Source of the DNA: Pseudoips prasinana
Lineage: Eukaryota > Arthropoda > Insecta > Lepidoptera > Nolidae
NCBI GenBank assembly: GCA_951640165.1
Contig: OX621240.1
Span: forward strand, 11,978,713-12,042,712
DNA: 64,000 bases
Direction of reading: 5' to 3'
The notes under the pieces are model-generated. The model was not told the origin of the DNA. It did no database searches and saw only the letters and a list, made by a program, of their open reading frames with translations. Below, piece by piece: positions 53,941-64,000 of this stretch. Positions within the stretch are counted from its first letter, which is position 1; each line of letters begins with the position of its first letter. A program made the position numbers and the translations under genes.

Positions 53941-54195
53941 TCATCATCATCATCATATCAGCCGAAAGACGTCCACTGCTGGACAAAATGTGGGTTTCGA
54001 CGTTTTCTATTCGATCGTGCAGCGATACTCCGAGCATAGCCCTCTCCATTGCTCTTTGGATGACTTTGCGCCTTCTTAAGAGAACCATTGAAAGTGACCA
54101 CGTCTCTGTTCCATAAGTCATCACTGGCAATACGCACTAAGACTTTCGACTTAAGACGCTGCGGTATTTGGGACGAGGAGATATTACGTAGCTTC
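53941..54195 (-). repeat. RTE fragment with internal deletion
   Basis: Minus strand encodes VMTYGTETWS and AMERAMLGVSLHDRI, then jumps to the VQQWTSFG end and ATG tail. Confidence 0.7.
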
Positions 54196-54394
54196 CCGAA
54201 CGTTGCCATTGATACTATTGGAGAGAATACATACACCCATACATAAAAATAAAGAAATACATACAATACAAAAAAAATCTGGAGGAGGATGATAAGTTTA
54301 ATCCACGTGGACTGACTATTACCTATGGGTAGGTGAATGATTAGTCTTTATAATATGAATAGTCTAATGTTATGATTAAAGTTGTAAAGTCAAG

Positions 54395-54455
54395 TACCAC
54401 GCGACATAGGGATTAGATTACCTAGTGCAGGCGTCGTCTTTAAAAAAAAGTTTGA
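54395..54455 (+). repeat. SINE-E tail fragment
   Basis: GCGACATAGGGATTAGATTA and GGCGTCGTCTTT match the tail at 55981-56025. Confidence 0.5.
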
Positions 54456-54576
54456 ACCCGTATTAAAAGTCGTTTTTTTTTAATAAGGCCTAGTTAAATG
54501 CCTGTTAATAGTATATTTCAGTATATAAGATGGTAGTGGAGCATTGCGCTAATAAAAAATTTATATATACACGGTG

Positions 54577-54775
54577 TATATGCTACGGAGGTATTTCCGA
54601 TCCGGTTTTATATGGCAACCTTCAAGAAATGAGCCTATACTTTTCTTAAAGGCCACCAACGCACTTGCGGCGATTATGGTGTTGCGAGTGTCCATGGGTT
54701 GCGGTGATCACTTATCATTAGGTGACCCACTTCCGCGTTTGTATTGCTATTATATAAAAAGAAGTATAAATATAT
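54577..54775 (+). repeat. High-copy lepidopteran repeat, 3' end type
   Basis: Contains CCACCAACGCACTTGCGGCG, GTCCATGGGTTGCGGTGATC and ATTAGGTGACCCACTTCCGC. I recall this GCACTYGCG...GTCCATGGGC...CATCAGGCGA pattern as very common in moth and butterfly genomes, probably a retroposon end. Confidence 0.5.
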
Positions 54776-55162
54776 TATTAATGAAGTGAAGCAGTACTAG
54801 GCGTCCGCATTTAAATCATTATATCGCACCCTTTGTTTAACCCAAAGTGTAAACGAAACGTAACCCTTTGGGCCCATTAGTATGTAATACGAAACCACCA
54901 ATACGATAAAAGCCTGTTAAGTGTTCGTTTATCAATTAGTGGGCTATCCGAGGGTTTTGCACTTGGTTAAGGAAGCTATAACTCATATTAATGACTAATG
55001 TAGACGGGCGGGTGAACCGTAACTTCCTGATGTACTATAACTACGGTGTAGGTATAGTATAGGACCATAGTATATTAGAATAGACCTTACACAAACGTGT
55101 GCTGAAAAAAACAATTGCACATCCTATTCTCTCCCTAGTAATCATACATTACCGCCGTAAGA

Positions 55163-55405
55163 CGGGCCATTTGGCGTGGTTGGTAGAAACTTGCCTTTAA
55201 CGCCGCAGGTCGTGAGTTCGATTCCCTCTCAGGACGGATATTTGTGTGCATGAACATGTCTGTTTGTCCTGAGTCCGGGTGTGATTATCTAAAGTATGTA
55301 TTTACAAAAGAAACGTATATGTAGTAGCTGGTTTCCATAGTACAAGCTCTGCTTAGTTTGGGATCAGATGGCCCTGTGTAAATAATGTCGCAGAATATTA
55401 TATTA
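55163..55405 (+). repeat. SINE-B, complete copy
   Basis: Head GGGCCATTTGGCGTGGTTGG, B box GAGTTCGATTCCC, core with a short deletion. Confidence 0.8.
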
Positions 55406-55821
55406 ATATTATACTTTTGATCTTACACGCCAGTTCCGTAAAGAACTGGTCCTACGCCTGATCTCTTCTCGGTCGTCTCGAATAGTTGATCAAATAATGA
55501 ATGTGAGGGATGGTCTGAAATCTTTGTACTTATGTTGTTTTAAGAAAGAAATAACTTTTTGAATTTGAAATTAGTAAATCAAGTAAAGTTTTTCCTTTAG
55601 AGAATCTCCGTACAAGCATAAAAAGATGATGCTAAGTAGGAAAAGTTATCGCACTATCAGAACCTCGCAGTCCTTATAGACCTTCAAACTTATATTTAGT
55701 TGGAAAGTAGAAGGACTTAAATGTGCATATTTTAAGGATTGGTATTTGAGCGACTTAATATATACAGGAATTGTACGTTTAAAGTTATTAGATGGATTTA
55801 GTTATTCATATACCACTAATA

Positions 55822-56040
55822 ACGGGCCGGCTTAACCTAGTTGATTTGGGAAGAACTTTTTGATGATTTGGTTACCGTTCGGGTTCAAGTCCCGCGCCAA
55901 ACTATTTGAGTGACCTATAAATAGTTGTTCTGAGTCTGGCCGTAAGTGGTGTCCGTCTATTATATGTTTGTAAAGTAGCTCGCGACATAGGGATTAGAAT
56001 GCATAATGCGGGCGTCGTCTTTTAAAAAAATCCAAATCCA
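55822..56040 (+). repeat. SINE-E copy
   Basis: B box GGGTTCAAGTCCCGCGCC, then AATAGTTGTTCTGAGTCTGG and CTATTATATGTTTGTAAAGT. The A-box half is decayed. Confidence 0.65.
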
Positions 56041-56090
56041 GATAGGAGATTAGTCGTAAAACTGACAAATTTCTGGAAACCATATATTTC

Positions 56091-56207
56091 ATCGTCATCA
56101 TCATATCAGCCGAAAGACGTCCACTGCTGGACAAAGGGATCTCCCAAAGATCTCCACAATTGCCGGTCTTGCGCTATTCGCATCCAGCGGTTACCAGATA
56201 TTTAATC
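56091..56207 (-). repeat. RTE 3' fragment
   Basis: Minus strand encodes the end of the RTE protein, with the VQQWTSFG module and ATGATGATG tail. Confidence 0.75.
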
Positions 56208-57299
56208 TATTAATATTAGATATTGGTACCGTTTATTAACGTTTAAGAGGAAGTAATCCGTACGGCAAAGGAGTAGGTTCCATGTGTAACGACCCACCTA
56301 ATAAAAAAACCTCTCTAACACTATAGACATCAAAATCTAAAAGGAATACATAACTAATTAATTAATAACCAAAACATCGATAACCAAAGCATAAATAAAT
56401 GTATTGTATTAAATTGGATTGGACTGCATTAGATTTTATCGGAGACTTATCAATCGAAATCATATATTTGGGCCCGTGATTCGTCTAGTGATCGGTAATA
56501 CGTCATGGCCGATAATAACCTCAGTTCTATTAAAAGGAGAAAGGATTTCTGTTTTTAAACTACACTAATCAATAGAACCTAATTAAAAATAATTATTTAA
56601 TATTTAACAATATCCTATAGTCAGATCTAAATAAGGCCTAATCATACAATTTTACAAACATGTAAATAAATAACGATATACGATGATGTTGTGAATGTCC
56701 TTTATATTATTCCTACAGTCAAAATTGATGCAGCAAACTAGCCTACTGTCAGTTTATGTAATAGGCATATAATAGTTAAAGTTACACGAGTACCAAGAGT
56801 ACGACGTGTACCACAAGAGAAAGTCATGTCAGTATATAATTATAAAATAAATCCATAGATACAGTGTGTATGTATAAGCTGTGAGAACGTGAACAGAAAA
56901 GTCTGTTCAACATAAGAGTTTGTAAGTTTATCATTTAAGTTTGAAGTATTCCGGCTCGAGCTACATGTGTTTACCGGCTCGAGAGTTACAGCCCCGCCGT
57001 GTCGCTGAAACCAATTGGACTCATCCACCATACTTGGGCATCCATCTTCCGGACTGGACCGCTGATGGTCTTAATATGGGACTCATCAAAAATAAACTCA
57101 GCATCGATAAATATGGGACAAGAGGGCATTCTCTTTTTTCAACTCTAACAGTCAGTCATTATCAGTAGTCAATTGTCCTTCGACCTACGTGGCATAAACC
57201 TCCTACATGTCATCTAGCAATACTAAATACTGTACATCTACATTTCAATATAATTTTATGGTATAATGTCGTCAAGCATGTATGAGCAATTCCTTGAAT
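56208..57299. other. No supported gene
   Basis: AT-rich sequence. The plus-strand frame at 56941-57168 (75 codons) contains a GC-richer stretch with GGCTCGAG twice, but no recognisable domain. Confidence 0.35.
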
Positions 57300-58640
57300 A
57301 TACTGTTAATTATCTCACATATTAGAAACTCTCCTTAAATTATTGTAGTCAGCGATGGATATTCGAAACGGACATATTTTAAAATCGAAATATATAAGAT
57401 ACTGGACCAATAACTGGGCTACTCCATGTCAACAGCAACGACGAAACACCGTAGTGTAAGAACAAGCTTTCCACTTGTCTTAAATCTCGAACAAATCTCG
57501 AAGATATCTCGAACAAATCTCGAACATATGTCGAACAATTCTCGAACAACAATTGCACATTCACACGGTCTCCGAAGATAAGATCCCACCTGGTTCACAG
57601 AGTGGTCACTTTATTTGCCATGCTCTAGGCGAGACACATGATGAAATACACAATTGCTTCTGCAGCCATATCAGGATATTAATTTGTAACTGGAACTTTG
57701 CTCCGCCATAGGTCACCCAGCCATCAGCTTATCAAACATAAGTAATGTTTAACAATTACTTTTCAATGAACTCCAACAAAGTTATTTAAAATCAAAACAT
57801 TATCAGCTTCAAACACCACCGCCAAAATGATAATTATTTGGTTACTCGTACCTCCAACAATGCGCCATACAATTCCGACTAAGGGAACTCTCAAGTAAAA
57901 ATCAACGATTGATTTTCAAATAGCTACTACCTAATATTGTACCTAGATCTACCTAGCCCTATACTCCTTATTATTTAAAATATAATACTACATGAAAATC
58001 TATTAGTACGTACGATTAATTTCTCTAACACCTACCATAATTTCTTCAAACATTTATATAAACTCTCCTTAGTTTATTATAACCAACAGCTCGCATTCGA
58101 AACTGACACACTTCGATCATATTACAAATTCTAAATATGACATTAAATACTGAACTAATAACTGGGGTATTCCACGCCAACAGCAACGACGAAACACCGT
58201 AGACATAATCTCCTGATAAATATCTCGAAGAAATCTCCAACAACAATTCGTACATTCACACGGTCTCCGAAGATAAGATTCCACCTGTTCACAGAGTGGT
58301 CACTTTAGTTGCCATGCTCTAGGCGAGACACATGATGAAGTGCACAACTGTTTCCGTAGCCATTATCAGGAAATTATTTTATAACTGCAACTTGCTCCAA
58401 CATGGACTACCCAGCCATCAGATCATTAAAAATAAGTAATATTCAATAATTACTTTTCAAATTAACTCCAAAACTGTTATAAATCGAAATATTGTCAGCA
58501 TCAAACACATTACTGCGAAAACGATAATTATTTAGTGTCTGCTCCTACCTACAATAATGTGGCGCCACACAGTTTTAAACAAAAGAATTTCTAAATAAGA
58601 ATTAACACGTTGATTTTCAAATACCTACATGTCACGTCTT
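57300..58640. repeat. Tandem duplication, 700-750 bp unit
   Basis: Unit 1 (about 57300-57930) and unit 2 (about 58040-58640) share long blocks in order: AACAGCAACGACGAAACACC, CACACGGTCTCCGAAGATAA, ACAGAGTGGTCACTTTA, GCCATGCTCTAGGCGAGACA and GATTTTCAAATA. Small indels vary the offset from about 748 to 701. Not protein coding as far as I can see. Confidence 0.8.
57482..57547 (+). repeat. Minisatellite, six 11-bp units
   Basis: Six uninterrupted 11-bp units of the form AAATCTCGAAC with a few substitutions, only in unit 1 of the larger duplication. Confidence 0.85.
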
Positions 58641-58808
58641 AGTATGAAGATGTGACCTCACTTGCCCCTACATCCATAGAATGCTAAATAAACCGTTCAA
58701 ACTATTTAACCGTCAAAACGCGCATATCGTCACCATAATATTTGAATATAACACACGTTGGGCGTATTTTCAACAACCAATATGTTGTATAACTATATAA
58801 TAATATGT

Positions 58809-59042
58809 TGGTACAACGTCACACAGACCATCCCAGCCCCAAACCAAACAAAGCCCGTACCACGGGCACCAGGCGACGACACACACACAGATAGACAAAC
58901 ACTTAAATACATAGAAAACATCCACGACTCAGAAACAAACACTCGCGCTCAACACACAAATACCCGAACCCACCGGGACTCGAACCCAGGACCACCAGCC
59001 TCGCAGGCAGGAGCACCATCAACCAGGCCACGGTGATCGTCC
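58809..59042 (-). repeat. SINE-C, complete copy
   Basis: Minus-strand head ACGATCACCGTGGCCTGGTT, B box GGGTTCGAGTCCCGGTG, core with CATGGATGTTTTCTATGTA-like CGTGGATGTTTTCTATGTA. Unusually rich in C to A/G changes against the other copies. Confidence 0.82.
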
Positions 59043-59162
59043 GACCACAAAGTATAAATCACGCAAAACAACACGTGTTATGAATTTCACAGATGTCAAA
59101 AGTTCTTCAGTGCAGCATTAGACCATCCGGTGCCTTTTAAATAATATAATAAAAGTACTTAC

Positions 59163-59514
59163 GGGTTTCTTCTCATAAAATAAAGATTCACCACTCACAC
59201 TCGACACGAGGTGCTTTTACTTTAAAGGTTACTTTAAATTTACTCTAATACAAACTGGTGAATTCTTCTCAATACAAAATCGCCCATGCCGTCTCCTTAT
59301 TTACAAAGAGAAAGCACGATCAACATCGCCTCGAAAAGAACAAACCAATTATCTTCATATGTTAATATTCCGTATTTTCTCGAAAGAACTCAAAGACTCG
59401 ACCGGCAGCAAGACAGCCTAACAATCAGAGCCCGTACTCTCTTCACTGTTAAATAAAAACTTCTTCCACGTTCACTGATACAGCAAAACTATTCTTCAAC
59501 GATAAACACGAACT
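59163..59514 (-). promoter_or_regulatory. Candidate 5' non-coding exon with TATA/initiator promoter
   Basis: On the minus strand TATATAAAGG (59546-59537) lies about 31 bases before GGGCAGTTCGTG, whose initiator A is at 59514: canonical insect spacing. The next 350 bases contain only short frames and end at a strong donor, AACCC/GTAAGT (59163/59162). It points towards the lectin gene 8 kb downstream on the same strand. Alternatively it is part of an old LTR: TGTTATG at 59076 and TGTAACA at 59671-59677 would give TGTTA...TAACA ends, but I saw no target duplication. Confidence 0.4.
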
Positions 59515-59677
59515 GCCCCGAAGCTCCGACATGTATCCTTTATATAGGCTGCTCGACATTGCGCTAACCTTTCATTTTATTGAACAGTGAAGGTAGTTAA
59601 CACACGTAACCGACCCTAAATTACAACGTATACACAAAAACGTCTAAAAATATAATTGGAAATGTTAAGGTGTAACA

Positions 59678-60370
59678 AAAATTCACGATTATAAATTTAA
59701 TAATTTGATTTAAAATTTATGGTGAAAACTTAGTATTTAGACGTCAGTTAACTACCTTGTATCATTTAGACACTATTGGAGAAATTTTATTATTTAACTT
59801 TGCCAAGTGAATGCTATTGATCTTTAAAAGTACACTATTGTGTAATATAGCTATATTAAGAGCGTCTGTGGTCATTTTACAATTGATTTATCATCAGATT
59901 CTACATATTTTTATAATAAAGTACCAAAACGATTGATTTAAGTTAATTTGTTTACGCCACACGTCTTCTGATATTACCTTCTTTATAGTTTTAATCATTT
60001 ACTAAAAGATATCAGCTCGTAGAAAATAATTTCACTTTCATACAAACTAAATATTAAAATATTCATTCGACATTGCGCAAACAGTGTGCTATATATACTA
60101 CATATACCTATATATATATATACAATATGTACCCATAAACAAATACCCACTTCTCTAAATTTATTAAAACCTAAACTGAAGTTCTACGAGGAACCATAAT
60201 TCATTCGTGACTTTTACTAAACAAATATAAATTAATTAATAAATAGAGTTTTTATTAGAATAAAATTATTTCTTTGCTTTATAAATCGGCAAACGTTTGT
60301 CGTCAGGACTAGCGACATCTATCGATTTTCTTCAAGACTATTTCATAAATTAAAATACTAACGACTATTA
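59678..60370. other. AT-rich, no recognised gene
   Basis: Short TA tract near 60107-60123. Nothing else identified. Confidence 0.4.
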
Positions 60371-60690
60371 GTTCCTAATGATTACAGAGATGGAGTTATT
60401 TTATACAAATGTTTGAGAGTTCCTACTCATGAATAAAATATAGATTATAAAATCAAAGCGAGCAATAAAGTGGAAATAAATAAAATGAACGCAACTTTAT
60501 TATAACATAAACCGAAGTTCTACTAGTAACGACTCGGGCGCATTGTTTGGCGTTATGAAATTCTCTTATTAGTTCCTAATAATTCCAAAGATGGAGTTAT
60601 TTTAAACAAATCTTTGGGAATTTTGCTCAGGGTTGAAATGATAAATAAGATCAAAGCGAGCAATAAAGTGGAAATAAATAAAATGATTTG
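60371..60690 (+). repeat. Direct repeat, two units of about 115 bp, 200 bp apart
   Basis: GTTCCTAAT...GATGGAGTTATTTTA and ATCAAAGCGAGCAATAAAGT with GGAAATAAATAAAATGA appear at 60371-60486 and again at 60571-60684. Confidence 0.7.
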
Positions 60691-60887
60691 AATCCTACTA
60701 TAAGTAACGTGACATGACCCATGTTTAGTGACACTTGGTGTAAGGAGTTCCATTATAACTGTTTTAAAATGATTTGAATCGACTGCAACTTTTTACTATC
60801 GACGCAGAAGTCTCGTAATATTGATAAAAATGAGTCGCATTGATAACCTCATTATTTTTATCCTAAACTAAGCAGAACACTACGCAT

Positions 60888-61110
60888 GCCACCTGCAAAA
60901 AGTGTCTGCGGGTGGGTATGTCGGACTCGCACCGACTAAACCTAACCTGCCGTGGACTTCTCTTGATGCCTAATGGGAGCCCCGGGAACGCGGGTATGCT
61001 GCTCCGGTGCCCCCCTTTTGCGCAATGTCCCAGATGGTCGGGACACGTACCCTAGGAGGGTTCGAGATTGCCCTCCCCTATTGCCGACTCCTGCCAGTCC
61101 GGCACAGCGA
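60888..61110 (+). repeat. R5 repeat, best copy
   Basis: Contains GTGTCTGCGGGTGGGTATGT, ACCTGCCGTGGACTTCTCTT, GGAACGCGGGTATGCTGCTC and GGGTTCGAGATTGCCCTCCC. Frames across it differ between copies. Confidence 0.65.
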
Positions 61111-61124
61111 CTGTGCCACAAACA

Positions 61125-61420
61125 TCGCTATCTTAAACTAAGCAGAGCCTATAGCTATGGTAACCAGACAAGTGATAAACATACTTATATATTTCTAAGT
61201 ATATAGTTAGTTAGTTGGGCGATTGGTTTCCGCACTTAGCCTCTTAATTGGGCCATTGTACATATTATCTAAGTATATAAATATTATAGATAAATAGCAC
61301 CCAGACACAGAACAAATAACGGTATCGTGTTCATAACACAACGATTTTTCCCGGAAGGGAATCGAACCCACGATCTCTGGTTTTGCAATTAGTGTCACTA
61401 ACCACTAGACAAACAGGACA
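61125..61420 (-). repeat. SINE-D copy carrying a short insertion
   Basis: Minus-strand head GTTTGTCTAGTGGTTAGTGA, B box GGGTTCGATTCCC, core split at 61206-61267. Confidence 0.75.
61206..61267 (-). mobile_element. 62-bp retroposed fragment with AACT tail
   Basis: In sense: ACAATGGCCCAATTAAGAGG to CAATCGCCCAACTAACTAAC. It is flanked by exact 12-bp TCTAAGTATATA copies at 61194-61205 and 61268-61279. Source element not identified. Confidence 0.75.
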
Positions 61421-61434
61421 TTATATTTTATTTG

Positions 61435-61515
61435 GTACAGACGCCAGCTCATCAAGTTGCCCCAATCTGACAAATTTTGTCAATTGACAAATGTGAATGG
61501 CAAAAATCGTACCGC
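61435..61515. repeat. MITE-1 half copy
   Basis: GTACAGACGCCAGCTCATCA and CCCCAATCTGACAAATTT; the right end is degraded. Confidence 0.6.
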
Positions 61516-61584
61516 ATACTTCTTTTGGTGTTCAGCTACATAATTTGTACCACTTATTAAGACAACTAAGGCATTGATTTTCGA

Positions 61585-61715
61585 GCTTGTTGTATAGAAA
61601 TCAGATAACTGATATACTACATATACTATTTATCTTTCGTAAATACATGCTCATGGACAAACAGACATGTTCATGCACATAAATATTTGTCCTAGGTGTC
61701 GGACTCGCGCATGTA
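61585..61715 (-). repeat. SINE-B fragment
   Basis: Minus strand: CATGAACATGTCTGTTTGTC and the following core to TCAGTTATCTGATTTC. Confidence 0.6.
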
Positions 61716-62036
61716 GCGATCCGTTCCATTATCTATAAAAAGGAGCAAAAAATTCACGTTTGATGTATGGGAGCAGTTTTAGTATTTGTTGTTATAGCGG
61801 CAACAGAAATACATCATCTGTGAAAATTTCAACTATCACGGTTCATGAGATACAGCCTGGTGACAGTCGGACCAGCCAAGACTTAGTGATAGGATCCCGT
61901 TTTACGCTTGGGTATAGAACCCTGAAAAGAAACAAAATTGCTTCACACACATTGGCTATATATAATAATAATAAGAAAATAAAAACAGCAAAATTAAACA
62001 CATCTTCATTGCTGAAGTAGGCTACTGTAAGATATT

Positions 62037-62037
<1 letters not shown>

Positions 62038-62080
<43 letters not shown>

Positions 62081-62587
62081 TATGACGCTACAGTTAGCCT
62101 AGGAGGCTTTCACTGCTTCACCGGACTATAGAGGCGAGCAGAGGGCTCGAGCCGTCTAGAAATTAAGTAACCCGCGCCGGAGGGCACCCCCTGTGGGGTT
62201 CGAACCTCGACTCTGGGCGATTACTGGCGGGGAGAGGGCAGAGATCATCATTTTAGGGAGTTTAGTGCAACTTTCGCTCTACGTTAATGACATGACGCGG
62301 CCCCCCTCCGCGTTGAGGGGGGCTTTTTATCGGTACGATATGCAAACTAAGGGTCATGGAGGGCGTTGGAGGTCGCGGCGCGATCGCGGTCGTACTCTCG
62401 TCCGACGAGTACGAATTATCGGTCTGTGTGGAGTGTCACGGGAGTCTCTAATGGTTTTAATCTGAGCTAGGTAAGTAGTGATCTCGTCGTCCGGTTCGTC
62501 CAAGACGGACCTGGGACGACGGTGCTTACGCGAGAAGCCCTTGAATGGGGTGTACTTGACCGCCTTTACCACCAAATGGTTTGGATG
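62038..62587 (-). mobile_element. Poly(A)-tailed retroposon 3' end
   Basis: A run of 42 T (62038-62079) is the poly(A) tail of a minus-strand insertion. Upstream of it, in sense, is a GC-rich body ending AGCCTCCTAGGCTAACTGTA, with a strong hairpin (62300-62323, nine GC-rich pairs). The minus frame at 62354-62587 encodes a basic C-terminal segment rich in Arg and Pro (KYTPFKGFSRKHRRPRS). The long pure A tail suggests a young insertion from an unidentified R1/Jockey-like element. Confidence 0.6.
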
Positions 62588-62760
62588 GTGAGTGGCCGAA
62601 TCAAGCGCGGCGGCTAAGATAGGTGCCTCGCTAGTTCGTGTCTCGGGTTCGATTCCCGCGCCGGACAACTATTTGTGTGACGCATAATTAGTTGTTCTGA
62701 GTCTGGATGTAATTTGTGTCTGTCTATTATATGTTTGTAAAGTTCTCCGCGACACAGGGC
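62588..62760 (+). repeat. SINE-E copy
   Basis: Head GAGTGGCCGAATCAAGCGCG, B box GGGTTCGATTCCCGCGCCGG, then ACAACTATTTGTGTGACG and CTATTATATGTTTGTAAAGT. Confidence 0.75.
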
Positions 62761-62915
62761 GTACATGTAACGTAATTAACGCATACCCTCAAACACCCCA
62801 ATTGGAATATTATGTTGTAATCATAATACATACACTGAATTTTTTATTTAACATGTATATGCATTGTTATTTACTAAATTATTTTCTTGGAATAAAGTTT
62901 ATTTTTCTTTATTTT

Positions 62916-63165
62916 GTATTGAAGTGATGACTTACGGAACAGCGACGTGGTCGCTCACTATGGGCCTTATTAGAAGGCTCAAGGTCACCCAAAGAGCAAT
63001 GAAGAGGCCTATGCTCGGAGTTTCCCTGCGGGATCGTATCAGAAATGTCGAAATCCGCAGGGGAACCAAAGTCACCGCCATAGCCCGAAGAATTGCAAAA
63101 CTGAAGTGGCAGTGGGCGGGGCACATAGCTCGTAGAACCAACGGCCGTTGGGGCTCTTAGAAATA
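62916..63165 (+). repeat. RTE fragment, truncated at both ends
   Basis: Encodes VMTYGTATWSLTMGLIRRLK through AGHIARRTNGRWGS, close to the element at 36236, but the terminal module is absent. Confidence 0.8.
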
Positions 63166-63299
63166 GCGAAATGAATCTCTGCATCGCGGGGCCTTTACAA
63201 TCATGCAATTCACAGAAGAATATTTATCGCAAATATACAAAAAAAGAATTGGTAATATTTGTTTGAAACGTCCAATGTTAATTTAAAATACTGGCACAT

Positions 63300-63535
63300 T
63301 ATTCATGCACAGCCATCTGATCCCAAATTAAGCAGAGCTTATACTATGGAAACCAGATAACTGATATACTGCATATACTACTTTTCTTTGATAAATACTT
63401 ATGTAGGTATATAGATAATTACACACAGGCTCCATAGAAACAGATATGTTCATGCACACAAGTATTTGTCCTGGATGGGAATCGAATCCACGACCTGCGG
63501 TGTGAAAGGCAAGTATCTACCAACCACGCCAACAT
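63300..63535 (-). repeat. SINE-B, complete copy
   Basis: Minus-strand head GTTGGCGTGGTTGGTAGATA, B box GGATTCGATTCCC, core and end TTTGGGATCAGATGGC. Confidence 0.82.
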
Positions 63536-64000
63536 TTTATTTCATTAATATAAAGTTGGAGTAAATTCATCCTTCAGAGTCTATTCGTCACTTTCAGAGT
63601 CTATAATAATCATGTCAGCCAAATAACGTCCAATGCTAGACGAAGGCTTACCTAATTATCAAATCTACATAGTGGAACAGTGTCCAGCATATCCTCTTTG
63701 TTGTGTTTTAGTTTTAACATTGTTTTAACTTAGATTTAAGATTTTAAAATATTTAAGTATATAGTACAATAATAATTATAATATATACCTTTCATATTAT
63801 ATAAACGAGCGCGTCTCTTTGGTTTGTCGCTTGGCGAGGAACAATTTAATTGTAAAAATTTAATTATCTTTTATGAATAAACGATAAAAAAAAAGAAATA
63901 TGCTAGCATCACCATGCTACAGACGGGCTAAGTACACAGAAAGACGCTGCAGCACCTTCTTTCTTAGATAAGATCACACAGTCTACAGTCTATATAACGA
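63536..64000. other. Short R1 trace; otherwise unrecognised
   Basis: 63612-63655 resembles the terminal module of R1 (minus). TTTCAGAGTCTAT occurs twice just before it. No gene. Confidence 0.4.

Noticed and set aside
59076..59677. Solo LTR bounded by TGTTA...TAACA
   Set aside because: The flanking bases do not form a target duplication (ACACG against AAAAT) and no second LTR or primer-binding site was seen; kept only as an alternative to the promoter call.

Overview
The window looks like nuclear DNA from an insect, most probably a moth or butterfly (Lepidoptera). It is AT-rich and has no operons. It is packed with small tRNA-derived SINEs, RTE-type and CR1/Jockey-like retrotransposon pieces, mariner transposons, Helitron-like elements whose 3' ends read CTAG, and many short inverted-repeat elements. 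The organism call is inference from this repeat mix; no marker gene fixes the species.

One host gene can be read with confidence. It lies on the minus strand between 50908 and 42071 as five exons with consensus splice sites, and every intron is in phase 1. It encodes one SUEL (galactose/rhamnose-binding) lectin domain, a linker, one transmembrane helix and a cytoplasmic tail of about 130 residues, most like EVA-1-type receptors. Its signal-peptide exon was not found. A TATA plus initiator arrangement on the same strand at 59546-59514, followed by a splice donor at 59162, could be its promoter, but this is unproven. A 51-codon open stretch at 28318-28470 (+) looks like the last exon of a second, unidentified gene.

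Layout. 1-5.2 kb: SINEs, a 5'-truncated CR1/Jockey-like element with an intact reverse transcriptase frame (1004-3118, minus) and a Helitron-like element. 5.8-7.9 kb: a small inverted-repeat element, a frameshifted mariner and a 5S-rRNA-derived SINE. 10-24.4 kb: dense SINEs, hairpin elements, a 57-bp minisatellite, a large foldback element, a Harbinger-like GC-rich element and Helitrons, several nested in one another. 25.1-26.4 kb: a complete mariner with an intact DD34D transposase, almost identical to the copy 18.8 kb upstream. 26.5-36 kb: 5S-SINE copies, the candidate exon, SINEs and RTE fragments. 36.2-39.3 kb: a nearly full-length RTE element disabled by an 88-bp tandem duplication, a later frameshift and a catalytic Asp-to-Tyr change. 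41.5-51 kb: the lectin gene with repeat-filled introns. 51-64 kb: more SINEs, RTE fragments, a 700-750 bp tandem duplication (57.3-58.6 kb), the promoter candidate and a poly(A)-tailed retroposon.

The most interesting pattern is a set of parasite relationships readable from sequence alone. Non-autonomous repeats end in the same 3' module as the RTE element (the segment encoding VQQWTSFG plus an ATG-repeat tail), which suggests they use its machinery. Four tRNA-headed SINE families carry different heads on a common core, and another SINE has a 5S rRNA head. Several insertions still show perfect 9-12 bp target-site duplications. Repeat names used here (SINE-A to E, R1 to R8, MITE-1 to 4) are local labels, not database names.
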